Shown piece by piece: positions 51,996 through 62,159 of a DNA stretch of 64,000 nt. Origin of the DNA: Shewanella gaetbuli (GTDB taxonomy: Bacteria; Pseudomonadota; Gammaproteobacteria; Enterobacterales; Shewanellaceae). Position numbers and translations under genes: made by a program. The number at the start of each line of letters is the position of its first letter. Within the stretch, counting starts at the first letter, position 1. The notes beneath the pieces were generated by a model. That model searched no databases. It was given only the letters and a program-made list of their open reading frames with translations, and had not been told where the DNA came from. The stretch lies in assembly GCF_023284065.1 (NCBI RefSeq), contig NZ_JAKIKP010000001.1:372001-436000 (forward strand), written 5' to 3'.

Positions 51996-52553
51996 TTAGT
52001 GACAACCGCATCCACCATTACCATCACAACCTGGCTTTTGGGTGTCGCAAGGTTGATGATCATGGTCGTGGCTTCCACAGCTACCGCCATGAGCATGAAT
52101 GTGTCCATGAGCGATTTCTTCAGCTGTTGCTTCACGCACATCTACTACTTCCACGTTAAACGTTAACGCTTGTCCAGCAAGAGGATGGTTACCATCAACT
52201 ACTACACTGTCGTCTTTTACTTCAGTGACTTGTACAGGACGTTGCCCCATTTCTGTTTCAGCAATAAAACGCATACCAGGAACAATATCTTCAATATCAC
52301 CAAACGCCGCTATTGGCACTTCTTGCTTTAAGCCATCATGGTAGTCACCGTATGCTTGCTCTGCTGGAATGGTGGCTTCAAATGTATCGCCAGCTACTTT
52401 ACCTTCTAACTCAGCTTCTAAACCAGGAATAAGGTTTTCTGTGCCTTGTAGATAAACCATAGGTTCAGCATCAAATGAGCTTTCTAGTAATTGACCTTGA
52501 GCATCGCTAAGACGGTAATGAATAGTCACCGCGGCATGTTTTGAGATTTTCAT
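51996..52553 (-). CDS. slyD: FKBP-type peptidyl-prolyl isomerase SlyD
   Basis: A 185-residue prolyl isomerase, chaperone and nickel-binding protein for hydrogenase maturation. The FKBP part (VTIHYRLSDAQGQLLESSF) is interrupted by the IF insert (about residues 70-125) typical of SlyD. The C-terminal tail from about residue 150 is rich in His and Cys: GHIHAHGGSCGSHDHDHQPC then further Cys ending GGCGCH, a metal-binding tail. Two opposite-strand open frames cover the same tail but reflect its low complexity. Confidence 0.95.
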   Translation of the reverse strand: MKISKHAAVTIHYRLSDAQGQLLESSFDAEPMVYLQGTENLIPGLEAELEGKVAGDTFEATIPAEQAYGDYHDGLKQEVPIAAFGDIEDIVPGMRFIAETEMGQRPVQVTEVKDDSVVVDGNHPLAGQALTFNVEVVDVREATAEEIAHGHIHAHGGSCGSHDHDHQPCDTQKPGCDGNGGCGCH

Positions 52554-53085
52554 AATGACTCCAATTGGGAATATTGGCGAATAATACCGTTAATTAGAGC
52601 TTGCTGCGATGATTTACATCAGGTTTTGCTAAATTCACTTATGTTATCGGTAAGGTCATCTCTTGGTTGGGGGAAATTCAGCCAATGTTGGTGGGTAATA
52701 CTATTCTGAAGTTAGCAATAGGCCTAAACTTCAACGATGTCAGTTTGAATAGTGATTCTTGAATGCTAGCTAAGCTTTTTTATCTCAGATAAGTAATCTT
52801 TAGGTACCGAATTTTATTATTTTTAGTTAGGTGTTTGTATTTTAAGGAGTTAATTAAGGTTTTGTACCTGTAATTGCATTTTAACAGCCTTGTTAATGAG
52901 CTGGTTTCACTTTATGAAATATAAGATCTTAAATAAATCAACTTAAATGTTAATTAATATGTAAATAAAATGGCAACTGGGGTTGACAAAATAGGGCTAA
53001 AAAAGCAATTCTGTAAACATTAAATAAAGACAGATAAAGCAGAGCAATTGTGTGTTGCCTACTTACTGAATATTAAGAGATTATT
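52554..53085. other. Intergenic region between slyD and the thr leader
   Basis: A 532-base AT-rich gap between divergent genes. A -35-like TTGACA is at 52983-52988 for the thr operon, but a matching -10 is not clear. No small gene other than thrL, which follows, is convincing. Confidence 0.5.
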
Positions 53086-53157
53086 ATGCCTGGTTTTAAT
53101 CGTGTTGAAATTACAACAATTACTACCACCACTATTACCATAGTGGGGGCGGGCTGA
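53086..53157 (+). CDS. thrL: Thr/Ile-rich leader peptide of the thr operon
   Basis: A 23-residue open frame starting MPGFNRVE. It has seven Thr and five Ile, mostly in a dense run (ITTITTTTITI) before VGAG and a TGA stop. Stalling on Thr or Ile codons is the classic thr attenuation signal. The stop region contains GCGGGCT (53149-53155), which can pair with AGCCCGC of the downstream terminator. A weak AAGAGA is upstream of the ATG. Confidence 0.9.
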   Translation: MPGFNRVEITTITTTTITIVGAG

Positions 53158-53184
53158 TACACCCTTAAAATAATTCAATAAAAA

Positions 53185-53217
53185 GCCCGCTTCCCACAAA
53201 CGAAGCGGGCTTTTTTA
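53185..53217 (+). terminator. thr operon attenuator terminator
   Basis: GCCCGCTTC / GAAGCGGGC followed by six T, 28 bases after the thrL stop and 49 before thrA. The left arm also pairs with the end of thrL, giving the antiterminator. Confidence 0.92.
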
Positions 53218-53265
53218 TTTTAAATTTTGCATTGATGTCATGACTATTGGCAGGGAGAAGACGGT

Positions 53266-55734
53266 ATGAAAGTGATGAAATTTGGTGGTACGTCGTTGGC
53301 TAATTGGTCAAGGTTTATGATGGCGGCAGATATTATTGCTGAGTCTTCAAAAGTTGAACCTGTTGCCACAGTGCTATCTGCTCCAGCTACAATTACTAAC
53401 GCGTTATTAGAAATGGTCGATTTAGCGGTAACGGGTCAACCTTACCAGCAAGTCATAACTCATATTGAAAACGTTTTTAATGATTTGTATTCTCAAGCGG
53501 GTAAAACATTATTGTCTGATGAGCAACAGTCATTGCTTCAGCAAAAACTTGCTGACCAAATGACGCAATGGAAGTACAAGCTAGAAGGTATTTGTTTATT
53601 GGGGGAATGCCCTGATTCGGTAAAGGCGACCATTGTTGTTTCAGGTGAGAAGTTATCTGCTGCTTTGATGGAGCAGGTGATGTTGGCGAAAAATATTAAG
53701 GCAGCCCAATTAGATCCCGTGTCGTTATTTCTTGCTCACGGCAAGCCGTTAGAGTCGGTTGTAGATATCAACGTCAGTAAGTTGCGCTTTAATGTTTTAC
53801 CACTGAATGACTTTAAAGTTTGGGTTATGCCTGGTTTTACGGCATCAGATGCTCATGGCAAAGTGGTTACCCTCGGTAGGAATGGATCGGACTATTCAGC
53901 GGCGGTATTAGCTGCTTGTATTAATGCATCCAGTTGTGAAATATGGACCGATGTAGATGGCGTTTATAATACAGATCCTCGAGTCGTTACCGATGCCAAA
54001 TTACTGTCACAATTAAGTTACCAAGAGGCAATGGAGTTATCGTATTTTGGTGCCAAAGTACTTCACCCCAAAACCATTGCTCCTATTGCTCAGTACCATA
54101 TTCCTTGTTACATCAAAAATAGTTTTAATCCTCAAGCCCCAGGCACTTTAGTGTCTAATGAAGAAGATAAAACAGGTTTACAAGTTAAAGCGATTTCTAA
54201 TCTCGATAACCAAACCATGTTTAATATATCAGGTCCGGGTATGAAGGGAATGGTGGGAATGGCGAGTCGCACATTAGCCGCTATTTCAAGGGCTGGTATT
54301 TCAGTTTCATTGATCACCCAAAGCTCATCAGAATACAGTATCAGTTTTTGTGTTTCGACTGATGATGCTCCAAAAGCCAAGTGGGCGCTTGAACAAGAAT
54401 TTGAATTAGAAATTAAATCAGAACTATTAGAGCCCATAGAGCTACGTGAAGGATTAGCCATTGTCTCGCTTATTGGCGACGGAATGAAAACTCACAAAGG
54501 TGTGGCGGCTAAATTTTTTAGTGCGCTAGCAAAGGCAAGCGTTAATATTGTTGCTATTGCTCAAGGCTCTTCAGAGCGCTCAATTTCAACGGTGGTAAGG
54601 CAAGAAAAAACCAAGCATGCGATTTCTGCATGTCATCAGGCCTTTTTTGATGTTCAACAATATGTCGATTTGTTTTTAGTCGGTGCGGGTAATGTCGGCG
54701 CTGGCCTACTTGAACAAATCAAACAGCAGAATGAAATGCTCAAAGAGCAACATATCAGCATTCGAGTGTGTGGTATCGCCAACTCTCGTCAGATGTTACT
54801 TAATAGCAATGGAATCGATTTAACTCATTGGCAAGGGGCGTTGGTTGATAATGGTCAACAGTATGATTTACCTAGCCTATTAAAATGGGGACAAGAAGAG
54901 CAATTACTCAATCCTGTTTTAGTTGATTGCACGTCAAGTGAAGCCGTTTCTGATAGTTATTTAGACGTAATGAATGCTGGCTTTCATGTGGTGACTCCTA
55001 ACAAAAAGGCTAATACACGAGATATTGAGTTTTATCGTGAGCTCCGTAAAGTGAGCCTTGAACAGCGTCGTCAATTCTTATATGAAACGACCGTTGGAGC
55101 GGGTTTACCAGTCATTGATAACTTAAAGAAACTGCTGTGTGCTGGCGATAAGTTACATAAATTTAATGGCATATTATCAGGCTCTCTGTCTTATATCTTT
55201 GGTATGTTAGATGAGGGGATGAGTCTGTCACAAGCAACCTCTATCGCCAGAGATAAGTGCTTTACCGAGCCTGACCCGCGTGATGATTTAAGTGGTATGG
55301 ATGTGGCACGTAAGGTGCTTATATTAGCAAGAGAGGTGGGCTTAGACTTGGAGCTAACAGACATCAATATTGAGTCTGTGTTGCCGGATAGTTTTGACGA
55401 CAGCGGCGATGTAGAAACGTTTATGAACAATCTACCGAGCTTAGACGAGCAAGTTTCACAACGCGTTGAGAAAGCAAAAGCTGAAGGTAAAGTCTTGCGT
55501 TATGTAGGGCAAATTGATCAAGGTAAATGCCATGTACGCATCATTGAAGTCGACGCAAATGACCCTCTTTATAGTGTCAAAGGCGGAGAAAATGCCTTAG
55601 CATTTTATAGTCGTTATTATCAGCCTATTCCCTTTGTGTTAAGAGGCTATGGCGCAGGTACTGACGTGACGGCCGCTGGGGTGTTCGCGGATGTATTAAG
55701 AACGCTAAATTGGACTCGTGAGGTAGGGCTGTAA
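53266..55734 (+). CDS. thrA: Bifunctional aspartate kinase I / homoserine dehydrogenase I
   Basis: An 822-residue fusion catalysing steps 1 and 3 of the aspartate pathway to threonine. The kinase opens with [13 protein letters not shown] domains (about residues 315-460) sense threonine; the dehydrogenase starts near residue 463 with the Rossmann motif [17 protein letters not shown] and has the [16 protein letters not shown] active-site region. Length and order match E. coli ThrA. The stop overlaps the thrB start (TAATG). Confidence 0.97.
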   Translation: MKVMKFGGTSLANWSRFMMAADIIAESSKVEPVATVLSAPATITNALLEMVDLAVTGQPYQQVITHIENVFNDLYSQAGKTLLSDEQQSLLQQKLADQMTQWKYKLEGICLLGECPDSVKATIVVSGEKLSAALMEQVMLAKNIKAAQLDPVSLFLAHGKPLESVVDINVSKLRFNVLPLNDFKVWVMPGFTASDAHGKVVTLGRNGSDYSAAVLAACINASSCEIWTDVDGVYNTDPRVVTDAKLLSQLSYQEAMELSYFGAKVLHPKTIAPIAQYHIPCYIKNSFNPQAPGTLVSNEEDKTGLQVKAISNLDNQTMFNISGPGMKGMVGMASRTLAAISRAGISVSLITQSSSEYSISFCVSTDDAPKAKWALEQEFELEIKSELLEPIELREGLAIVSLIGDGMKTHKGVAAKFFSALAKASVNIVAIAQGSSERSISTVVRQEKTKHAISACHQAFFDVQQYVDLFLVGAGNVGAGLLEQIKQQNEMLKEQHISIRVCGIANSRQMLLNSNGIDLTHWQGALVDNGQQYDLPSLLKWGQEEQLLNPVLVDCTSSEAVSDSYLDVMNAGFHVVTPNKKANTRDIEFYRELRKVSLEQRRQFLYETTVGAGLPVIDNLKKLLCAGDKLHKFNGILSGSLSYIFGMLDEGMSLSQATSIARDKCFTEPDPRDDLSGMDVARKVLILAREVGLDLELTDINIESVLPDSFDDSGDVETFMNNLPSLDEQVSQRVEKAKAEGKVLRYVGQIDQGKCHVRIIEVDANDPLYSVKGGENALAFYSRYYQPIPFVLRGYGAGTDVTAAGVFADVLRTLNWTREVGL

Positions 55735-56684
55735 TGAGTAAACATAGTCAAAACGCCATTAGTGTGTATGCCCCCGCATCGATGGGAAATGTAGGCGTTG
55801 GGTTTGATTTATTAGGTGCGGCTTTAGCCCCTATAGACGGTTCTCTGTTAGGTGACAAAGTCAGTATTAGCGCAATAGCAACGGGTGTTGAATTCGAACA
55901 GGTGGGCCCTTGGGCGCATAAGTTGCCCACTGAATTAACTGAAAATATTGTTTATCAGTGTGCGGAGTTTTTTTTAGATAAGTTGCAAACTAATACTGGC
56001 GTTAAACTCGTTTTACAAAAAAACTTACCGGTTGGTAGTGGATTAGGTTCAAGTGCAAGCTCTGTAGTTGCTGCGCTCTATGCGTTAAACGAACACTTTG
56101 ACAAGCCATTTGATGAACAAGCTTTATTGTTACTCATGGGCGAGTTTGAAGGGAAAATATCAGGCAGCGTACATTATGACAATGTCGCACCATGTTACCT
56201 TGGTGGTATGCAGCTTATGCTGAATACTCAGGACAAAGTATGTGCCGCAATCCCTAGTTTCAAAGAGTGGTATTGGGTAGTGGCTTATCCCGGTATTTCA
56301 CTTTCGACAGCGAAAATGCGTGCATTATTGCCTGAACAGTATGACAAAGGCGTTGCGATTGATTTTGGCCGTTATTTAAGTGCTTTTGTGCATGCTAGCT
56401 ACCAACAAGACAGTAAAATGGCCATTGAAGTGCTTAAAGACGTGATGGCCGAACCTTATCGTGCAGCGGCTATTCCTGGATATTTAGACGCACGTGAAGC
56501 GCTAACACAATTAGGCATGCTTACAACGGGTATTTCAGGCAGCGGGCCAACATTATTTAGTGTCACAGACTCTTTAGAAAAAGCACAGCAAGCCAAAGAA
56601 TGGCTAGAACAACATTACCTTACTGAGCAAGGGGGCTTTGCCCATGTGTGTCAGTTAGATGAACAAGGCACTCGACGAGTCTAA
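55734..56684 (+). CDS. thrB: Homoserine kinase
   Basis: A 316-residue GHMP kinase that phosphorylates homoserine. The ATP-binding motif is LPVGSGLGSSASSVVAAL; the start VYAPASMGNVGVGFDLLG and late GISGSGPTLFS are also family signatures. It is coupled to thrA by a one-base overlap. Confidence 0.97.
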   Translation: MSKHSQNAISVYAPASMGNVGVGFDLLGAALAPIDGSLLGDKVSISAIATGVEFEQVGPWAHKLPTELTENIVYQCAEFFLDKLQTNTGVKLVLQKNLPVGSGLGSSASSVVAALYALNEHFDKPFDEQALLLLMGEFEGKISGSVHYDNVAPCYLGGMQLMLNTQDKVCAAIPSFKEWYWVVAYPGISLSTAKMRALLPEQYDKGVAIDFGRYLSAFVHASYQQDSKMAIEVLKDVMAEPYRAAAIPGYLDAREALTQLGMLTTGISGSGPTLFSVTDSLEKAQQAKEWLEQHYLTEQGGFAHVCQLDEQGTRRV

Positions 56685-56723
56685 GCCGTGTATAGAATTT
56701 TAAATTTAAATAGGTAGTACCAA

Positions 56724-58007
56724 ATGGAATTATATAATCTGAAACACCCTTCTCAGGAAGTTAATTTTAGTCAGGCTGTACAGTTAGGGCTGGGTAAAGA
56801 CAGAGGGTTATTTTTCCCTAAGTCCATTCCTGTACTTAATAATATTGATGAGCTACTTGAATTACCTTTTGCTGAGCGAAGTAAAAAAGTATTAGGTGCT
56901 TGGTTAGCAGATGAACTTGGTCAAGACAAGGTTGATGCTTTAGTCGACAAAGCTTTTACCTTTGATGTGCCGCTACAAGAGGTTGATTATCATCGTAGCT
57001 GTTTAGAGTTATTTCATGGTCCTACATTAGCGTTTAAAGACTTTGGTGCTCGCTTTATGGCGCAGTGCGTTAATCTTTTAGCGGGTGATAAAGGCTTAAC
57101 CATTTTAACCGCAACCTCTGGTGATACAGGCGCGGCTGTCGCTGATGCTTTTTATGGTTTGGATAAAGTGGATGTTGTGGTGATGTACCCGAAGGGCAAA
57201 ATCAGCGAACTACAGGCAAAAATGTTTACCACACTCGGTAAAAATATTCATACCGTGGCAGTAAAATCTGATTTTGATGCTTGTCAACATTTGGTTAAGC
57301 AAGCGTTTGATGATCCTGAAGTGCGAGACGGATTAGCATTAAACTCGGCTAACTCGATTAACATTAGCCGCTTATTGGCTCAAATTTGTTATTACTTTGA
57401 AGCTATTGCTCAAGCAAAGAAAGCTGGCCATGAAAACTATGTTGTCTCAGTTCCAAGCGGTAATTTTGGCAACTTAACGGCGGGCTTATTCGCCAAGGCA
57501 ATGGGGTTACCTATTACACGCTTTATTGCCGCGACCAATTCAAACGATACCGTGCCTCGCTATTTAGATAATGGCCAATGGTCTCCTAATGAGACAATTG
57601 CAACAATGTCGAATGCGATGGATGTTTCAGAGCCGAGCAACTGGCCTAGAGTAGAAGCAATATGTGAAAAAATGGGCTGGCCATTATCAGATATTAGTGG
57701 CTTAGCCTTAAATGAGTTGCAAACTTCTGAAGCGTTAATGAACTTATACCAATTAGGATATCAATCAGAGCCTCATGCGGCAATTGCAGCCCAAGGACTA
57801 CGTCAGCTGTTAACTAAAGACGAGTATGGCATCTTTTTGGGCACGGCTCACCCCGCGAAGTTTAAGGATGTGGTTGATAAGGAGCTATCTGTCGATTTGC
57901 CTTTACCTAAAGAGTTGCAAGCTGTGGTTAATAAACCTTGTTTGTCAGTTGATTTGTCCGCTAATTTTGGTGAATTGAAAGCCCATTTGTTTGCTACTTT
58001 ACGCTAA
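56724..58007 (+). CDS. thrC: Threonine synthase
   Basis: The 427-residue PLP enzyme converts phosphohomoserine to threonine. The PLP lysine is in HGPTLAFKDFGARF (about residue 107), with LTATSGDTGAAVADAF and VPSGNFGNLTAG loops binding the cofactor phosphate. Last gene of the thrLABC operon, closed by a terminator. Confidence 0.97.
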   Translation: MELYNLKHPSQEVNFSQAVQLGLGKDRGLFFPKSIPVLNNIDELLELPFAERSKKVLGAWLADELGQDKVDALVDKAFTFDVPLQEVDYHRSCLELFHGPTLAFKDFGARFMAQCVNLLAGDKGLTILTATSGDTGAAVADAFYGLDKVDVVVMYPKGKISELQAKMFTTLGKNIHTVAVKSDFDACQHLVKQAFDDPEVRDGLALNSANSINISRLLAQICYYFEAIAQAKKAGHENYVVSVPSGNFGNLTAGLFAKAMGLPITRFIAATNSNDTVPRYLDNGQWSPNETIATMSNAMDVSEPSNWPRVEAICEKMGWPLSDISGLALNELQTSEALMNLYQLGYQSEPHAAIAAQGLRQLLTKDEYGIFLGTAHPAKFKDVVDKELSVDLPLPKELQAVVNKPCLSVDLSANFGELKAHLFATLR

Positions 58008-58048
58008 TGTAGTTTAATCAAACTTCTGATTTAAAACATAGTTATCAT

Positions 58049-58080
58049 ATAAAGCACTCTTCTGAGTGCTTTGTTTTTTC
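58049..58080 (+). terminator. Terminator of the thr operon
   Basis: AAAGCACTC-TTCT-GAGTGCTTT followed by GTTTTTTC. Confidence 0.9.
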
Positions 58081-58193
58081 TAAAAACTAGATAATGAATT
58101 GTCTGTTCTATGATCTTTGTCATAACTATTTTATGCCATTCAGGTAGATTAAAACGCTGAGCATTGGCTATTATTAATTGGAGTGAGGTTTAC

Positions 58194-58760
58194 ATGACGG
58201 AGAAAATGATGCTTAAACGATTAATGCGTGATCATCAACACATAGCCATGTTGCTTGATATACTCACCAACAAAAATGCACGGCTTGTCGAGGGTGAAGC
58301 GGTAAACTTTAGTGTAATCAGAGATATTGTCGAGTATATGCAAAGTTATGCAGAACATAGCCATCACCCACTGGAAGATATAACTTATCATTATTACGCT
58401 AACAAAGTGGGTGTGCCTGATAGCGAGCAGTTACATCATGAACATGATAAATTGGCTCAAGTATCGGGCTCGTTGATGTATAGCTTAAATATGATTCTGT
58501 CTGATATTGTGATTTCAAAAGAAAAATTAGTAAATGATTTAGCGAGCTATATTTCATTGCAGGTTGCACATATGCAGTTTGAAGAGAAAGAAGTTTTCCC
58601 GCATTTTGCTAATAGTTTAGATAGTGATGACTGGCAAATAATTGAGCGTCAGTGCCAAGAAAAATTAGTTGATGATCCGCTATTTAGTGAAAATGATAAT
58701 GTCATTTTTGAGGATTTAAAAAACTACATTGCCAGAGAAGATAAGAGCATAAAGGTTTAA
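58194..58760 (+). CDS. Hemerythrin-like domain protein
   Basis: A 188-residue soluble protein with a hemerythrin-like four-helix bundle that would bind a di-iron centre. Candidate ligands are in DHQHIAML (about residues 14-21), EHSHHPLEDITYHY (about 63-76), HHEHDKLAQV and HMQFEEKEVFPHF (about 130-142), the usual H-HxxxE-HxxxH layout. Members sense or store O2 or NO, or help repair iron-sulfur proteins; which applies here is unknown. I chose ATG 58194 with GGAGTGAGG upstream; the frame is open to 58164. Confidence 0.8.
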   Translation: MTEKMMLKRLMRDHQHIAMLLDILTNKNARLVEGEAVNFSVIRDIVEYMQSYAEHSHHPLEDITYHYYANKVGVPDSEQLHHEHDKLAQVSGSLMYSLNMILSDIVISKEKLVNDLASYISLQVAHMQFEEKEVFPHFANSLDSDDWQIIERQCQEKLVDDPLFSENDNVIFEDLKNYIAREDKSIKV

Positions 58761-58814
58761 CTGACGGTTTTATGAATCGACATAAACGTTAGAAGATAAG
58801 ATTTTATATCAATT

Positions 58815-58843
58815 AAAAAGAGCACTTAATGTGCTCTTTTTTT
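58815..58843. terminator. Bidirectional terminator after the hemerythrin gene
   Basis: AAAAAGAGCAC-TTAAT-GTGCTCTTTTTTT lies between convergent genes, with A- and T-runs on both sides. Confidence 0.9.
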
Positions 58844-58874
58844 ACTTGAGTAAGTCTGCAGATGGGTTATTTAA

Positions 58875-59057
58875 TTAGAGTGCTAAATTCGCATCAAAAT
58901 CAAACGAATCATCAATATCTTGAAGCTCTTTAATTAAACGCTGTCTATCCTTTATTGCTTCTATCTCGCGCCATTTACGTTTTTTGTTTGAACTTTTTGC
59001 ACGGCTTGGTCTTTCAACAACTTCGTCTAACGCACCACCATAGTCTAAACGATCCAT
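58875..59057 (-). CDS. DUF3545 family small protein
   Basis: A 60-residue cytoplasmic protein, highly charged. The core KKRKWREIEAIKDRQRLIKEL is, from memory, the hallmark of DUF3545, found in Shewanella, Vibrio and relatives; the acidic end is DDSFDFDANLAL. Start is ATG with GGAGGTTACC upstream, a strong ribosome site that supports translation. Function unknown; the pattern of a basic helix followed by an acidic tail gives no clear role. Confidence 0.8.
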   Translation of the reverse strand: MDRLDYGGALDEVVERPSRAKSSNKKRKWREIEAIKDRQRLIKELQDIDDSFDFDANLAL

Positions 59058-59220
59058 GGTAACCTCCCTTGTTATTATGATGTCTCAACTAAATAAATAA
59101 CATACATTCATTGTATGGTGCAATACTTATGTTTCGGTAATGTTAAAGTTTGGTGAAGCTTTGGTTGAGGCGGAACAAGGAGGGGAGAATGATGTCCTTT
59201 TATACCGATATTTTGAGGTA

Positions 59221-59248
59221 AAAAAAGCCAGTAATGACTGGCTTTTTA
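59221..59248 (-). terminator. Terminator after pgi
   Basis: AAAAAAGCCAGT-AATG-ACTGGCTTTTT reads on the minus strand as a stem with a T-run after pgi. Confidence 0.9.
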
Positions 59249-59252
59249 GTGA

Positions 59253-60887
59253 TTAAATCTTACCGTTTCGGAAGATGTTAATTAGTGCATTACTTGAACT
59301 ATCTAATTCATCAGCATCGTTGTCAGCACCGATTCGTTCTAAAACATCATTACCCAGTACTTTACCGAGCTCGACGCCCCATTGATCAAATGAGTTAATT
59401 TGCCAAATAATACCCTGAACAAAGGTTCTATGCTCATATAAAGCAATAAGTGAGCCTAAGGTTTTTGGGGTTAATTTATCCATTAATAAGGTATTACTAG
59501 GCTTATTGCCTTCCATGACTTTATGTTTAGCAATTAACTGTTTTTGGTCATCTGATAATGCACTATTGTTCATTTCAGCCATTGCTTCGTCAAAAGTACG
59601 CCCTTGCATTAGTGCTTGGGTTTGACCAAAACAATTAGAGGCTAATTGGTTATGGTGTTCACCTAGGGGATTATGACTTTGTAAAGGCATAATAAAGTCA
59701 GCAGGAATGAGCGCGGTACCTTGATGCAATAATTGGTGATAAGCGTGTTGACCGTTAGTGCCTTCGCCACCCCAAATCACAGGGCCAGTACTGTAATCGA
59801 CACGACTCCCCTCTAGCGTGACTGACTTACCGTTACTTTCCATATCTAACTGTTGGAAATAGGCTGGTAAACCTCGTAAATAATGATCGTAGGTTAAAAT
59901 GACATGGGATTGAGCGTTATGAAAGTTACTATACAGTACTGACAACATGCCCATGATCACTGGCATATTTTGTTCTAATGGAGCTTGTTGGAAATGCTCA
60001 TCCATATCAAAAGCACCCGACAATAATTGTTTAAAATTGTCCATGCCAATGATTAAAGCAATAGGAAGCCCGATTGCTGACCATAATGAATAACGGCCAC
60101 CCACCCAGTCCCACATAGGGAAGATATTATTCGCATCCATGCCAAAGTCGGTAGCTTTGTTTACATTAGATGTTACAGCCACAAAATGTTTAGCGACATC
60201 TTGTTGGGTCGCACCTTGGTTTAAAAACCACTCTTTGGCGCTTAAAGTGTTTGTGAGTGTTTCTTGTGTTCCAAATGACTTAGAAGACATAACAAATAAG
60301 GTGGTTTCTGCGTTCAAACCCGCTAATTTTTCACAAATAGATGTCGCATCAACATTGGCAACAAAATGACAGTTTAATTTGTTCCAATATGGGCGTAATG
60401 CTTGAGTAACAATTTTAGGCCCAAGAAATGAACCGCCAATGCCAATACTGACGATGTCGGTGATTGCTTTACCGGTATAACCTGTCCATTGGCCACTTTG
60501 AACTTGTTCAACAAAGCCAGCCATTTTAGCTAATGTTTGTTGGACTTCAGGAACAATATTCTGTCCTTCTGCTTGGATATTTTGATGGGCTTGGCTGCGA
60601 AGTGCACTATGTAATACTGCACGTTGTTCAGTATTATTAATGATTTCACCATTAAACATTGCTGAAATTTTGTTGGTTAAATCCGCTTCTTCTGCAAGCT
60701 TAAATAATAAAGACAAGGTTTCACTATTGACTCTATTTTTAGAGTAATCAAGCATTAATCCGCAGCTTTTTAAATGCATATTCTCGAAGCGGTTTGCATC
60801 ACTAGCAAACATTTCTCTCATATGAGGCAAAGAAGCAACATTGGTTTTTAACGCTTGCCAAGTTACTGACTCAGTTAAGTGGGGCAT
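59253..60887 (-). CDS. pgi: Glucose-6-phosphate isomerase
   Basis: Interconverts glucose 6-phosphate and fructose 6-phosphate. The 544-residue protein has the PGI signatures [14 protein letters not shown] and a [20 protein letters not shown] region with the catalytic Glu and His; [21 protein letters not shown] is the C-terminal signature. It follows tal by 16 bases on the same strand, so the two form an operon that joins glycolysis and the pentose phosphate route. Confidence 0.97.
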   Translation of the reverse strand: MPHLTESVTWQALKTNVASLPHMREMFASDANRFENMHLKSCGLMLDYSKNRVNSETLSLLFKLAEEADLTNKISAMFNGEIINNTEQRAVLHSALRSQAHQNIQAEGQNIVPEVQQTLAKMAGFVEQVQSGQWTGYTGKAITDIVSIGIGGSFLGPKIVTQALRPYWNKLNCHFVANVDATSICEKLAGLNAETTLFVMSSKSFGTQETLTNTLSAKEWFLNQGATQQDVAKHFVAVTSNVNKATDFGMDANNIFPMWDWVGGRYSLWSAIGLPIALIIGMDNFKQLLSGAFDMDEHFQQAPLEQNMPVIMGMLSVLYSNFHNAQSHVILTYDHYLRGLPAYFQQLDMESNGKSVTLEGSRVDYSTGPVIWGGEGTNGQHAYHQLLHQGTALIPADFIMPLQSHNPLGEHHNQLASNCFGQTQALMQGRTFDEAMAEMNNSALSDDQKQLIAKHKVMEGNKPSNTLLMDKLTPKTLGSLIALYEHRTFVQGIIWQINSFDQWGVELGKVLGNDVLERIGADNDADELDSSSNALINIFRNGKI

Positions 60888-60903
60888 TGATCTACGTCCT
60901 TGT

Positions 60904-61857
60904 TTAGCTTAATTTCTCTTTTAACATGATTTCTAGTTTACCTTGGTCAATCGCAAAGTTGCGGATACCTTCGGCAAGTTTATCTACAGCCATAGGATCT
61001 TCATTGAACTCCCAACGGAATTGAGCTTCTGTTAAGGCGGCTGGTGGGGTTTGTGTAGTGGTTGATGGGGCCAGTTTTTGGGTGATAGTTTCTTCAGAGT
61101 TAGCAAGCTCTTCAAGTAACGCAGGGCCAATAGTCAGACGGTCACAACCTGCTAATTCAACGATTTCACCGGTATTACGGAAACTTGCACCCATAACAAT
61201 AGTGTTATAGTTATGCTGTTTATAGTAGTTGTAAATTTCGGTGACAGACACGACCCCAGGATCCGTTTGTGCTGTGTACTCTTCACCAGTACTCTTTTTG
61301 TACCAGTCTAAAATACGACCCACAAAAGGTGAGATAAGATATACCCCTGCTTCCGCACAAGCTCTAGCTTGAGCAAAGCTAAATAGCAGTGTGAGGTTAC
61401 AGTTTATGCCTTCGCTTTCAAGTTGTTTAGCCGCGCAGATGCCTTCCCAAGTTGAAGCCAGTTTTATCAAAATACGTGACTTATCAATTCCTGCATCACT
61501 GTATAATTTAATTAATTTATGCGCTTTATCGATTGAGCCTTGTTTATCAAAAGATAAACGTGCATCAACTTCAGTAGAAATACGTCCTGGAACAATTTTC
61601 AAGATCTCTACACCAATATTGACGGCTAATTTATCACTGGCATCTTCAATTTGCTGAGCTTGATCGTTACTTTGTTGCTTTGCCCATGAAATAGCATTGT
61701 CAATTAATGAAGAATATTCTGGAATTTGCGATGCTTTTAAGATTAAAGATGGGTTTGTTGTTGCATCTTCAGGTTGGTAGCGTTTGATTGCTTCAATGTC
61801 ACCGGTATCAGCAACAATGGTGGTCAATGATTTTAGTTGAGTGAGTGCGTTGGCCAT
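60904..61857 (-). CDS. tal: Transaldolase B-type
   Basis: A ~317-residue class I aldolase of the non-oxidative pentose phosphate pathway. The Schiff-base lysine is in [13 protein letters not shown] (about residue 132) and the N-terminal signature [16 protein letters not shown] is present. I chose ATG 61857 with GAGAGGA upstream; the open frame reaches 61881 with eight extra residues of no family likeness. First gene of tal-pgi. Confidence 0.96.
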   Translation of the reverse strand: MANALTQLKSLTTIVADTGDIEAIKRYQPEDATTNPSLILKASQIPEYSSLIDNAISWAKQQSNDQAQQIEDASDKLAVNIGVEILKIVPGRISTEVDARLSFDKQGSIDKAHKLIKLYSDAGIDKSRILIKLASTWEGICAAKQLESEGINCNLTLLFSFAQARACAEAGVYLISPFVGRILDWYKKSTGEEYTAQTDPGVVSVTEIYNYYKQHNYNTIVMGASFRNTGEIVELAGCDRLTIGPALLEELANSEETITQKLAPSTTTQTPPAALTEAQFRWEFNEDPMAVDKLAEGIRNFAIDQGKLEIMLKEKLS

Positions 61858-62159
61858 GTAACGATTCCTCTCGATATGCAAATGAATATATCAGTCCCTT
61901 TATTAGAAGCTATCTTGGGTTTGATTCCAACTTATTTTGTAAAAAAATTACAAAAAATTGCTCATTTTGGCAAATTTTTTGTGTTTTATTGTTGCATAAT
62001 TCCGGTTAATAACTTTTAATCATAAATGCTTTAGTCCAGAATTTAAGTTGTTTATACATTTAAGTTATTGATAAAACTTGTTTTATAATTGTTTGGTAAA
62101 TAGAAAAGTCGCTGAGGCAGCGACTTTTCTAATATAAGTACAAAATTAATCTTTAAAGA
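61858..62159. other. Intergenic region between tal and the OmpA-family gene
   Basis: A 302-base gap. It holds an AT-rich imperfect inverted repeat at about 61949-61982 and the OmpA-gene terminator at 62103-62129. Nothing else is clear. Confidence 0.5.
62103..62129 (-). terminator. Terminator after the OmpA-family gene
   Basis: GAAAAGTCGCT-GAGGC-AGCGACTTTTC is a strong stem with T on the minus-strand 3' side. Confidence 0.88.

Noticed and set aside
51861..52166. Two plus-strand open frames opposite the slyD tail
   Set aside because: They mirror the His/Cys-rich low-complexity tail of slyD, have no ribosome site and no family features.
52983..53018. TTGACA upstream of thrL as a full promoter
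   Set aside because: The sequence at 16-18 bases spacing (CAATTC) is not a -10; the better TGTAAA is too far. Only the -35 is noted.
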